A stretch of 64,000 bases of DNA from Nocardioides salarius. Its GTDB lineage: Bacteria; Actinomycetota; Actinomycetes; Propionibacteriales; Nocardioidaceae. The position numbers and the translations under genes were made by a program. Positions 45,893 to 53,412 of this stretch are shown here, piece by piece. Positions within the stretch are counted from its first letter, which is position 1. The number at the start of each line of letters is the position of its first letter. The stretch covers positions 4,278,001 to 4,342,000 of the forward strand of contig NZ_JAFBBZ010000001.1 in the NCBI RefSeq assembly GCF_016907435.1, given 5' to 3'. The notes under the pieces are model-generated. The model searched no databases. It was not told where the DNA came from and saw only the letters and a list, made by a program, of their open reading frames with translations.

Positions 45893-47176
45893 ATGGCAAA
45901 GACGGCAGAGGGTCCTGCGACGCAGACCCGGCGGGTCGAGCCCGGGGTCTGGGCGTCGCGGACGGCGGCGCTGGGCCCGGGGATCCTGATGGCCTCGGCC
46001 GCGATCGGCGGGTCCCACCTGATCTCCTCGACGCAGGCCGGGGCCCGCTTCGGGTGGCAGCTGGCGTTCGTCATCGTCGTGGCCAACCTGCTGAAGTACC
46101 CGTTCTTCCGGTTCGGCCCGCAGTACACCGTGGAGAGCGGCCGGTCGCTCGTCGAGGGGTACGCCCGCAAGGGTCGCGGCTACCTGTGGGTCTTCTTCGT
46201 GCTGGCCACCGTCAGCTCGGTGATCTCGACCGCCGGGGTCGGGCTGCTGGGCGCGGTGATCCTCGGATTCATGCTCCCGGACAGCTGGGCTCCCGGCATC
46301 CCCGCGCTGGCCACGGCGATGATGGCCTCGGCGTGGGTGCTGCTGGTCGCCGGTCACTACCGCGCCCTCGACGCCGTCACCAAGGTCATCATCGTGACGC
46401 TGACCCTGGCCACGATCACCGCGACCTTCATGGCGGCCTCGGCCGGCTCCGAGCGGGTGGCCGGCTTCGTCGAGCCGACCCCGTGGACGTGGGCGACGCT
46501 GCCGTTCCTGGTGGCACTGATGGGCTGGATGCCGGCGCCCATCGAGATCAGCGCGCTGAACTCGCTGTGGATCCAGGCCAAGCAGAAGCTGCACCCCAGC
46601 CGCGCCAAGGACGTCCTCTTCGACTTCAACGTCGGCTACGCCACCTCGGCCGTGCTCGCCCTCTTCTTCCTCTCGCTGGGGGCCCTGGTGCAGTACGGCT
46701 CCGGGGTGGAGGTCGCCACCGCGGGCGGGGCGTACGTCGACCAGCTGCTGCAGATGTACGGCACGGCCATCGGCCAGTGGGCGGTGCCGCTGATGGCGGT
46801 GATCGCGTTCGCCTGCATGTACGGCACGGTCATCACCGTCATCGACGGCTACGCCCGCGCGTGCGCGGAGTCGCTGCGCCTGCTGCGCCGCGAGCCGGAG
46901 TTCAGCCGCCGCTCCCTCAACCTGTGGCTCAGCGGCATCACCGGCGTCGGGCTGGTCATCGTCGTCGCGATGAGCGCCTCGCTGGCCACCATGCTCACCT
47001 TCGCCATGATCAGCGCCTTCCTCACCGCCCCGGTCTTCGCCTGGCTCAACTTCAGCCTCGTCCGCGGCGAGGGCTCGCTCAGCCCCGGGCTGCGCTACCT
47101 CTCGTACGCCGGCCTGGTCTACCTCGCGGGCTTCGCCGCGCTGTTCCTCCTCGACTTCGTCGGCCTCCTCGGCTGA
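45893..47176 (+). CDS. NRAMP-family divalent metal transporter, atypical TM1 motif
   Basis: 427 residues with about eleven hydrophobic segments. NRAMP-like blocks include the first helix AALGPGILMASAAIGGSHL, the TM6 region LVALMGWMPAPIEISALNS and VDQLLQMYGTAIGQWAVPLMAVIAF. Canonical MntH has DPGN in TM1, contributing metal ligands; here the position reads GPGI, while the Met of the TM6 metal site (GWMPAP) remains. Transport of a divalent cation by proton coupling is the family role, but specificity may be altered. It is convergent with the ligase gene, stops 3 bp apart. Confidence 0.82.
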   Translation: MAKTAEGPATQTRRVEPGVWASRTAALGPGILMASAAIGGSHLISSTQAGARFGWQLAFVIVVANLLKYPFFRFGPQYTVESGRSLVEGYARKGRGYLWVFFVLATVSSVISTAGVGLLGAVILGFMLPDSWAPGIPALATAMMASAWVLLVAGHYRALDAVTKVIIVTLTLATITATFMAASAGSERVAGFVEPTPWTWATLPFLVALMGWMPAPIEISALNSLWIQAKQKLHPSRAKDVLFDFNVGYATSAVLALFFLSLGALVQYGSGVEVATAGGAYVDQLLQMYGTAIGQWAVPLMAVIAFACMYGTVITVIDGYARACAESLRLLRREPEFSRRSLNLWLSGITGVGLVIVVAMSASLATMLTFAMISAFLTAPVFAWLNFSLVRGEGSLSPGLRYLSYAGLVYLAGFAALFLLDFVGLLG

Positions 47177-47179
47177 CCC

Positions 47180-48697
47180 TCAGCCGAGCGCGCGGACGGT
47201 CTCCAGGGTGTCGGCCTCACCAGCGGGCTTGTCGTCGCGGTAGCCCACCACCCGGGCGAAGCGCAGGGCCACCCCGCCGGGGTAGCGCGTCGAGCGCTGC
47301 AGGCCGTCGATCGCGATCTCGACCACCTGCTCGGGCCGCACGTGCACGACGTGGCCCTCGCGGTGCGTCTCCAGCGCCAGGAACCTCTCGGTCTGCCAGT
47401 CGAGCACCTCGTCGGTGAGCCCCTTGAAGGTCTTGCCCAGCATCACGAAGCCACCCTCGGGGTCGCGGGCCCCCAGGTGCAGGTTGGAGAGCTTGCCGCG
47501 CCGCCGCCCCGAGCCCCACTCGACGGCCAGCACGACCAGGTCGAGGGTGTGCACCGGCTTGACCTTGACCCACCCCGACCCGCGGCGCCCGGCGGCGTAC
47601 GGCGCGTCGAGGCTCTTGACCACGACGCCCTCGTGGCCGGCCTCGAGCGCGCCGGCCAGGAACGCCTGGGCCGCCTCCGGGTCGCCGGTGCGCAGGCCGC
47701 TGACCCGGTGCTGCTCGGGCACCAGTGCGTGCAGGGCGTCGAGGCGCTCGTGGCCCGGCGCGTCGAGGAGGTCGGCCCCGTCGACGTGCAGGACGTCGAA
47801 GAAGTAGGGCGTGACGTGCACGCCGGCCGACTGCGCCGTGCGCGACGACGTCTCCTGGAAGGGGCGCGGCCGGCCGTCGTCGTCGAGGGCCAGCGCCTCG
47901 CCGTCGAGCACGAACCGCTGGGCCGGCAGCGCCCGAGCCACCTCGACCACCTCGGGCAGCCGGGCGGTGATGTCCTCGAGGCTGCGGGTGGCCACGCGCA
48001 CCTCGTCGCCGTCGCGGTGCACCTGCACCCGGATGCCGTCGAGCTTGGTGTCGACCACGACCTCGGCTCCCGGCTCGGCCCCCTTGCCGAGCGCCTTCGT
48101 CATCGCCGCCGCCACGTCGGTGGCCGAGCCGGCCAGCATCGGCAGCACCGGTCGCATCACCTCGAGGCCGATCGCGTGCAGCGCCTCCTCGCCCTCGGTC
48201 AGGGCGGCGACCACGACGGCGACGGTCGAGCCCGACAGCATCGCCGCGCGGCGTACGACGGCGAGCGGCACGTCGGCGGCCCGCGCGACGCCCTCCTGCA
48301 CCAACGCGTCGAGCGCCCCCTGGCGCAGCTCGCCGGTCACCACGCCGCGCAGCCAGACCTGCTCGGCGGCGGTCGCGCGGCCGAAGAGCTCCTCGACCGC
48401 GCGGGTCCGGGCGCCGGCCGAGCCCGGCCCTGCCAACGCGGCGACCTCCTCGAAGCGCTGGTGCACCTCCAGCACCTCGAGCGTGGGGGAGCCTGCCGGC
48501 TCGGGCAGCTCGCGCAACGAGCGCCACCCCAACCCCGTACGCCGCTGCCGCAGCGTGCCGCCCAGGTAGGCCGCGACGGTCTCGGCCTCGGTGGGGCCGG
48601 TGCGTCCCAGGAGGTCGGCCAGCGCGGCCACCTTGTCCTTGCGCGAGCGGGTGGCGGCGACGGACTGGGAGGTGGTCACGACGTCGGCGAGCAGCAC
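47180..48697 (-). CDS. ligB: ATP-dependent DNA ligase, LigB type
   Basis: 505 residues. An N-terminal helical domain of about 200 residues (DVVTTSQSVAATRSRKDKVAALADLL, TRAVEELFGRATAAEQVWLRGVVTGELRQGALDALV) precedes the nucleotidyltransferase core: motif I VVDTKLDGIRVQVHRDG with the adenylated Lys (~210), RFVLDGEALAL (motif III), GHEGVVVKSLDAPYAAGRRG (motif IV) and WVKVKP (motif V), then an OB fold. It joins DNA nicks and is additional to the essential NAD-dependent LigA. GTG 48697 is the first usable start. Confidence 0.92.
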   Translation of the reverse strand: MLLADVVTTSQSVAATRSRKDKVAALADLLGRTGPTEAETVAAYLGGTLRQRRTGLGWRSLRELPEPAGSPTLEVLEVHQRFEEVAALAGPGSAGARTRAVEELFGRATAAEQVWLRGVVTGELRQGALDALVQEGVARAADVPLAVVRRAAMLSGSTVAVVVAALTEGEEALHAIGLEVMRPVLPMLAGSATDVAAAMTKALGKGAEPGAEVVVDTKLDGIRVQVHRDGDEVRVATRSLEDITARLPEVVEVARALPAQRFVLDGEALALDDDGRPRPFQETSSRTAQSAGVHVTPYFFDVLHVDGADLLDAPGHERLDALHALVPEQHRVSGLRTGDPEAAQAFLAGALEAGHEGVVVKSLDAPYAAGRRGSGWVKVKPVHTLDLVVLAVEWGSGRRRGKLSNLHLGARDPEGGFVMLGKTFKGLTDEVLDWQTERFLALETHREGHVVHVRPEQVVEIAIDGLQRSTRYPGGVALRFARVVGYRDDKPAGEADTLETVRALG

Positions 48698-48732
48698 CGT
48701 CTCATTGAACCCTCACCGGTCAACCGCCGCTC

Positions 48733-49512
48733 TCACCCCGGCAGCGCGGTGAAGTCGGGCTCGCGGCCCTCGGCGAAGGCGGCGAGCGCCTCGAGGTTGG
48801 CCGGGCCGCCCATCAGCTCGGCGAAGGCGGCGTTCTCGCGCTCGCGGGCCGCGTCGATGCCGGCGCGCAGGGGAGCGGTCATCGCCTGCTTGACGGCCAC
48901 CAGCGAGGCGACCGGGCGGCGGGCGAGCAGCTCTGCGTGGCGGCGGGCCTCGGCGAGCAGGTCGTCGGGCTCGCAGACCCGCCACACCAGGCCCGCGGCG
49001 AGCGCCTCGTCGGCGCTGATCCACTCCGACGACAGCAGCATCCACGCGGCGGCCTGGTGGCCCACGAGCCGCGGGAACAGGTAGGAGGACGCCGCCTCCG
49101 GCGCCACCCCGAGCGAGGTGAAGGGGCACTTCAGCCGGGCGGTGCTCGACATGAACGCCAGGTCGGCGAAGCCCAGGACGGTCGCGCCGATGCCCAGCCC
49201 GACGCCGTTCACCGCGACCACCAGCGGCTTGGGGAAGGCGACGAGCGCGTCGAGCATCCCGGGGAAGCCGTGCCGGCCGCGCCGGAAGCCGGGGTCGGCG
49301 GACATCCGGTGCATCTCCAGCAGGTCGGTGCCCGCACTGAAGGCGCGTCCGGCCCCGGTCAGCAGCACGACCGCCACGCCCGGGTCGCCGGCCGCCGCCA
49401 GCAGGGCGTCGGTCGTGGCGTCGTAGAGCTCCTCGTCGAAGGCGTTGAGCGCGTCCGGCCGGTCGAGGGTCAGCGTGCGCACGCGCTGCTCGTCGTGGGT
49501 CTGCAGGGGCAT
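48733..49512 (-). CDS. Enoyl-CoA hydratase/isomerase family protein
   Basis: 259 residues, crotonase fold: TLDRPDALNAFDEELYDATTDALLAA, LTGAGRAFSAGTDLLEM (oxyanion hole), AVNGVGLGIGATVLGFADLAFMSSTARLKCPFTSLGVAPEAASSYLFPRLVG and a C-terminal helix with FAEGREPDF. The second catalytic Glu position of classic hydratases is within LGVAPEAASS. It acts in acyl-CoA degradation. The ATG lies about 20 bp from a KstR-like operator, suggesting sterol or related lipid catabolism. Confidence 0.9.
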   Translation of the reverse strand: MPLQTHDEQRVRTLTLDRPDALNAFDEELYDATTDALLAAAGDPGVAVVLLTGAGRAFSAGTDLLEMHRMSADPGFRRGRHGFPGMLDALVAFPKPLVVAVNGVGLGIGATVLGFADLAFMSSTARLKCPFTSLGVAPEAASSYLFPRLVGHQAAAWMLLSSEWISADEALAAGLVWRVCEPDDLLAEARRHAELLARRPVASLVAVKQAMTAPLRAGIDAARERENAAFAELMGGPANLEALAAFAEGREPDFTALPG

Positions 49513-49532
49513 GGCCGCAGACTACGCGAAAC

Positions 49533-49546
49533 TAGAACACGTTCCA
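49533..49546. promoter_or_regulatory. KstR-type operator
   Basis: tagaacacgttcca fits the TnnAACnnGTTnnA consensus of KstR, the TetR repressor of sterol catabolism in mycobacteria and rhodococci. It lies between the divergent enoyl-CoA hydratase and glycosylase genes. Confidence 0.6.
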
Positions 49547-49551
49547 TCACG

Positions 49552-49557
49552 TACGGT
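49552..49557 (+). promoter_or_regulatory. TAnnnT -10 box of the glycosylase gene
   Basis: TACGGT ends 7 nt before GTG 49565, predicting a leaderless mRNA. The KstR-like box is 6 bp upstream and would overlap this promoter. Confidence 0.5.
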
Positions 49558-49564
49558 CGGGGCC

Positions 49565-50503
49565 GTGACCGCCGAGCCCCTGCGCCGCACCTGGCGCCCG
49601 GACTGGCCCTGCCAGGTCGCCTCCGTCGCCGGCCAGCAGCGCCGCGGCCGCGGCGACCCGACGTACCGCATCGACGACGCCGGGCGGATCTGGCGCGGCG
49701 TGCGCACCCCGCTCGGCCCGGCGACGCTCTCGCTGGAGTCGCGCCCGGCCCACGGCGAGGTGCACGCCCGGGCGTGGGGCGACGGGGCGGAGTGGATGCT
49801 GGAGGCGGTGCCCGCGCTGCTCGGCGCCGACGACGACTGGAGCGCCTTCGAGCCGCGCCACCCCGTGCTCGTCGAGGCCCGGCGACGCCACCCGCACGCA
49901 CGGCTGGGGCGCACCGGGCTGGTGATGGAGTCGCTGGTGCCCTCGATCATCGAGCAGAAGGTGACCGGCCAGGAGGCCTTCGCCGGCTTCCGGATGCTGG
50001 TGCACCGCTACGGCGAGCGCGCCCCCGGCCCCGGCGCCGGCCTGCGGCTGTGGGTGCAGCCCACACCTCATCAGCTGCGCACCGTGCCCTCGTGGGAGTG
50101 GCTCAAGATGCACGTCGACCACGCCCGCTCCCGCGCGATCGTCACCGCCGCCCGGGTCGCGGAGTCGCTGGAGCGCACCGCGACCCTGCCGGGCGAGGAG
50201 GCCGAGAAGCGGATCAGCAGCCTGCCCGGCATCGGGGTGTGGACCTGCGCCGAGGTGCGCCAGCGCGCCTTCGGCGACCCCGACGCGGTCTCCTTCGGCG
50301 ACTACCACGTCGCCAAGGACGTCGGCTGGGCGCTGACCGGCACCCCCTTCACCGACGAGGAGATGGCCGACTACCTCGAGCCGTGGCGCCCGCAGCGGGG
50401 CCGGGTGCCGACCCTGCTCGGCCTGGCCGGCCTGCACCGCCCGCGGCACGGCGCCCGGATGGCCCCGCGCACCCACCTCCCCGCCCGCGTCACCCGCACC
50501 TGA
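49565..50503 (+). CDS. AlkA-like DNA-3-methyladenine glycosylase II (HhH-GPD)
   Basis: 312 residues. The helix-hairpin-helix-GPD region is well conserved: ESLVPSIIEQKVTGQEAFAGFRMLV (~125-149), ISSLPGIGVWTCAEVRQRAFGDPDAVSFGDYHVAKDVGWAL (~218-258), with the catalytic Asp in GDYH. It removes alkylated bases from DNA. GTG 49565 gives the domain start expected for AlkA-like actinobacterial proteins; the longer frame crosses the operator and the neighbouring gene. No SOS box is present. Confidence 0.88.
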   Translation: MTAEPLRRTWRPDWPCQVASVAGQQRRGRGDPTYRIDDAGRIWRGVRTPLGPATLSLESRPAHGEVHARAWGDGAEWMLEAVPALLGADDDWSAFEPRHPVLVEARRRHPHARLGRTGLVMESLVPSIIEQKVTGQEAFAGFRMLVHRYGERAPGPGAGLRLWVQPTPHQLRTVPSWEWLKMHVDHARSRAIVTAARVAESLERTATLPGEEAEKRISSLPGIGVWTCAEVRQRAFGDPDAVSFGDYHVAKDVGWALTGTPFTDEEMADYLEPWRPQRGRVPTLLGLAGLHRPRHGARMAPRTHLPARVTRT

Positions 50504-50508
50504 GCGCC

Positions 50509-50562
50509 GACCCGGCCCATATCTCCCGCTGACCCGGCGCAAATGTCGCGCTGACCCGGCCC
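50509..50562 (+). repeat. Small repeat array, left of the SCP2 gene
   Basis: Three ~22-bp units beginning gacccggc: two with cccatatctcccgct and gcaaatgtcgcgct bodies, then a shorter third. The inverted counterpart lies at 51446-51501. Confidence 0.7.
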
Positions 50563-50581
50563 GAACCGGCCGTAGCGTGGT

Positions 50582-50587
50582 TACTGT
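50582..50587 (+). promoter_or_regulatory. TAnnnT -10 box of the SCP2 gene
   Basis: TACTGT ends 6 nt before GTG 50594, again predicting a leaderless transcript. Confidence 0.4.
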
Positions 50588-50593
50588 GACGCT

Positions 50594-51439
50594 GTGACGC
50601 AGACAACATCGACGGTGCTGCTCGACCCCGCGGAGGCTGTCGCGCTCCTGCAGCGCCTGCCCGAGCACGCGCTGCCCGAGAGGCTCGCCGCCCTGCGCGG
50701 CAGCGTGCGCTTCGACCTCACCCACGACGGTCACGTCGTGACCAGCAGCGTCGTGGTCCTCACCGACGGCGTGGTCGAGGTGGTCCCCCCAACGGACGCG
50801 CCGGTCGACGTGGTGCTCACGATGCCCGCGAGCCACCTGCCCGACCTGGTCGGTGGCGTCGCCAACGCCGGTCTCGACCTGCTGGCGGGGCGGCTGGTGG
50901 TCGAGGGGGACGCCGACCTCGCGCTGGCGCTGGGCGGCGTGTTCGTCGTGCCAGGCACGGAGGCCGACCCCGTCGCCGTCGACCCGCGCGCGCTCGACCC
51001 GGTGACCGTCGCCCGCACGCTCGTCGGCGTCCCCACCGCCCACCTGCGCTCGGTGATGGCGGGCGGCTTCCGCCACGTCGTCCTCGAGGAGGTGTTCAGC
51101 CGACTGCCGACCTTCCTCGATGCCCGCAGAGCCGGGCGCTGCGACCTGACGATCGGCTTCCGGCTCACCGGTCGCGGCGACGGGGAGACCGAGAGGTACG
51201 TCGTGCGCGTCGCCGACGGAGTCTGCCGCACGGCCGGTCCCGGCCTGGTCGACACCGAGGTGCCCGAGCGCCGCGACGCGACCATCACGTGCGCGGGCCA
51301 CGACTTCCTGCGCCTGGCGACCGGTCACCTCGCGCCGGTCGCGGGGGTGCTTAAGGGCCAGCTCAAGGTGAAGGGTGACAAGGCCAAGGCGCTGCAGCTG
51401 CTCTCGGTGCTCGACATCCCCTCCGCGGACCAGCCCTGA
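50594..51439 (+). CDS. Tandem SCP2-like sterol/lipid-carrier domain protein
   Basis: 281 residues with two SCP2-like halves. The first (~35-125): GSVRFDLTHDGHVVTSSVVVLTDGVVEVVPP, VVLTMPASHLPDLVGG, LLAGRLVVEGDADLAL. The second (~175-275): CDLTIGFRLTGRGDGETERYVVRVADG, ATITCAGHDFLRLATG, GVLKGQLKVKGDKAKALQLLSVLDIP. SCP2 domains bind lipids or acyl-CoA, so a carrier or sequestering role is likely; no catalytic domain is attached. Inverted small repeats bracket the gene on both sides. Confidence 0.78.
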   Translation: MTQTTSTVLLDPAEAVALLQRLPEHALPERLAALRGSVRFDLTHDGHVVTSSVVVLTDGVVEVVPPTDAPVDVVLTMPASHLPDLVGGVANAGLDLLAGRLVVEGDADLALALGGVFVVPGTEADPVAVDPRALDPVTVARTLVGVPTAHLRSVMAGGFRHVVLEEVFSRLPTFLDARRAGRCDLTIGFRLTGRGDGETERYVVRVADGVCRTAGPGLVDTEVPERRDATITCAGHDFLRLATGHLAPVAGVLKGQLKVKGDKAKALQLLSVLDIPSADQP

Positions 51440-51445
51440 AGGTCT

Positions 51446-51501
51446 GGGCCGACTCGGCGCGAAGTATGGGCCGGGTCAGCGTGAGATATGGGACGGGTCA
51501 G
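51446..51501 (-). repeat. Small repeat array, right of the SCP2 gene (inverted relative to the left)
   Basis: Read on the - strand: ctgacccgtcccatatctc, ctgacccggcccatacttc and a degenerate third unit, the same motif as 50509-50562 in opposite orientation. It overlaps the last codons of the PLD gene. Confidence 0.7.
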
Positions 51502-52760
51502 AGCAGGGGGCGCAGGGGAGCGAGCACGAACTCGGTGAACTTGCGGTGCAGGTCGCGCGCCTCCCACTCGCCGATCGTCAGCTCGAGGCAGTTCGACTCG
51601 TCGACGGTGAAGATCTCCTCCATCACCTCGGCGAGCCCGCGGTCGATGGCCTCGACGTTGATCTCGTAGTTGCCGCTGAGGCTCAGCCGGTCGATGTTGG
51701 CGGTGCCGACGGTGGTCCAGGTGCCGTCGACGGTCGCGGTCTTCGCGTGCACCATCGCGTCGCGGTAGCGGAAGATCCGCACCCCCGCCTCGAGCAGGTG
51801 CGAGAAGTAGCCGCGCGAGATCCAGTCGGCCACGATGTGGTTCGACTTCAGCGGCACCAGCAGGCGCACGTCGACGCCGCGGCGCGCGGCGTCCTTGAGG
51901 GCGTCGACGAAGTCGGGGTCGGGTAGGAAGTAGGCGGTGGTCAGCCAGATGTTGCGGCTGGCCCGGTTGATCGCCTCGAGGTACATCGAGCGGATGGGGA
52001 ACATCCACAGCCGCGGCACGTTGCGCTGGAACCGGATCCGCGACTCCCACACCGAGGACGTCTCGAGCAGCAGCGGGCGCGCGCTGTGGCCCAGCCGCCG
52101 GCGCCGGTTGAGGTTCCAGAAGTCCGCGAAGGCGCGCTGCAGGTCCCACACGCCCGGCCCGGTGACCCGCACGTGGGTGTCGCGCCACTCGGTCTCGTAG
52201 GCGTCACCGATGTTGAAGCCGCCCACGAAGCCGACCTCACCGTCGACGACCAGGATCTTGCGGTGGTCGCGGCCGTAGCGGCGCAGGTCGAAGAAGCGCA
52301 GGCCGGCGGCGTACACGGGGTAGCGCAGCACCTTCATCGAGCGCGGGAAGTGCTTGAAGACGGGGGAGACGACGAGGTTGGCGAAGCCGTCGTAGATGCA
52401 GTAGACGTCGACCCCCCGCGCCGCGGCGTCGGCCAGGGCCTTCTTGAAGCGCTCGCCGGTCGCGTCGCCCTTCCAGATGTAGGTCTCGAAGAAGACCTGG
52501 CGCTGCGCCCCCTCGATCGCCTCGAGCATGTCGGCGTAGAGGTCGCTGCCGTAGGTGTAGGTGGTCATCGTCCCCCCGCCCACCTCCACCGTGCGCGGCG
52601 GCGTGGTGGGGAAGGGCTTGGGCTTCTTGCCCCTCCGACGGTAGGAGTCGACCAGCGACATCCCGATCGCGACGGCGAGCTGCACGCCCACGATCGTCAG
52701 CAGCGTGCGCCGCACGACCCGCAGCACCCGTCCGGCCATGGGTTCGCTGCGGTGGGTCAC
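51498..52760 (-). CDS. Phospholipase D-family protein, cardiolipin synthase-like
   Basis: 420 residues. An N-terminal membrane helix (TLLTIVGVQLAVAIGMSLV) is followed by two HKD motifs: RDHRKILVVDGEVGFVGGFN (~170-189) and MVHAKTATVDGTWTTVGTANID (~345-366). Bacterial cardiolipin synthases have this arrangement and condense phosphatidyl groups; a membrane-bound phospholipase is the alternative. GTG 52760 and ATG 52739 are both possible starts. The stop lies within a small repeat array. Confidence 0.88.
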   Translation of the reverse strand: MTHRSEPMAGRVLRVVRRTLLTIVGVQLAVAIGMSLVDSYRRRGKKPKPFPTTPPRTVEVGGGTMTTYTYGSDLYADMLEAIEGAQRQVFFETYIWKGDATGERFKKALADAAARGVDVYCIYDGFANLVVSPVFKHFPRSMKVLRYPVYAAGLRFFDLRRYGRDHRKILVVDGEVGFVGGFNIGDAYETEWRDTHVRVTGPGVWDLQRAFADFWNLNRRRRLGHSARPLLLETSSVWESRIRFQRNVPRLWMFPIRSMYLEAINRASRNIWLTTAYFLPDPDFVDALKDAARRGVDVRLLVPLKSNHIVADWISRGYFSHLLEAGVRIFRYRDAMVHAKTATVDGTWTTVGTANIDRLSLSGNYEINVEAIDRGLAEVMEEIFTVDESNCLELTIGEWEARDLHRKFTEFVLAPLRPLL

Positions 52761-52803
52761 GCGGACACGTTAGTACCAGGCCGGAGGTGGCGGTGCAGGC
52801 CCG

Positions 52804-53412
52804 TCAGCGTCGTACGTCGTCGCCGCGGACCAGGGTGCGCTCGGGGCAGTCGAGGATGACCTGGCTGTGCACGACCAGCGGCACCTCGAGGTCGACCAGC
52901 ACGGAGGTCTCGCGGCCCAGCACGGTGCCGCTGACCCGCACCTGGTCGAAGGAGTTGTTGGCCCGCTCGTGGTAGTAGCGGCAGTTGGCGTACTCGAAGA
53001 CCAGCCCCACCTCGCCGTCCCCGTACGGCGTGAGCGCCACCGGCTCGATGGGCCCGCCCACCGGCTCCAGCAGGGGGTAGTCGGGCTCGACCAGCTCGAC
53101 GTCGGTGACGCGCCAGGGCACGGCCGAGGCGTTGCGCAGCGGCACCGTGAGCTCGACGCGCTCGCCGTAGCGGTAGTGCAGGGCGTAGGTCCCCGCATCG
53201 CCGTACCCCTCGACGTGGAGGCCGGCGTCGGGCGCGAGCGCCACCTCCGGGGAGTGCACGGTGACCAGGTGCGGGGCGAGCGCCCAGCCGACCGCGAGGG
53301 CCGCGGCCAGGCCGAGGGCCGCCGCCACGAGCCGCCCGCGGCCGCGGCCCGGGAGGCCGGGCTCGAGGGGCGCCACGCCCGCGTGGGGCCGTGGTGCGGT
53401 CTGCAGGCTCAC
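52804..53412 (-). CDS. Membrane-anchored hypothetical protein coupled to the beta-helix gene
   Basis: 202 residues, not recognised. A proline/glycine-rich cytosolic lead, one membrane helix (LVAAALGLAAALAVGWAL), then an all-beta exported domain with LTVPLRNASAVPWRVTDVELVEPDYPLLEPVG and VLVDLEVPLVVHSQVILDC, resembling an immunoglobulin-like/DUF4352-type fold. GTG start overlaps the upstream stop by 4 bp, so it is made together with the secreted beta-helix protein. Confidence 0.65.
   Translation of the reverse strand: MSLQTAPRPHAGVAPLEPGLPGRGRGRLVAAALGLAAALAVGWALAPHLVTVHSPEVALAPDAGLHVEGYGDAGTYALHYRYGERVELTVPLRNASAVPWRVTDVELVEPDYPLLEPVGGPIEPVALTPYGDGEVGLVFEYANCRYYHERANNSFDQVRVSGTVLGRETSVLVDLEVPLVVHSQVILDCPERTLVRGDDVRR

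Noticed and set aside
45040..47418. 792-codon frame running from the transposase through the NRAMP gene
   Set aside because: Crosses the IS boundary and two well-defined genes in another frame.
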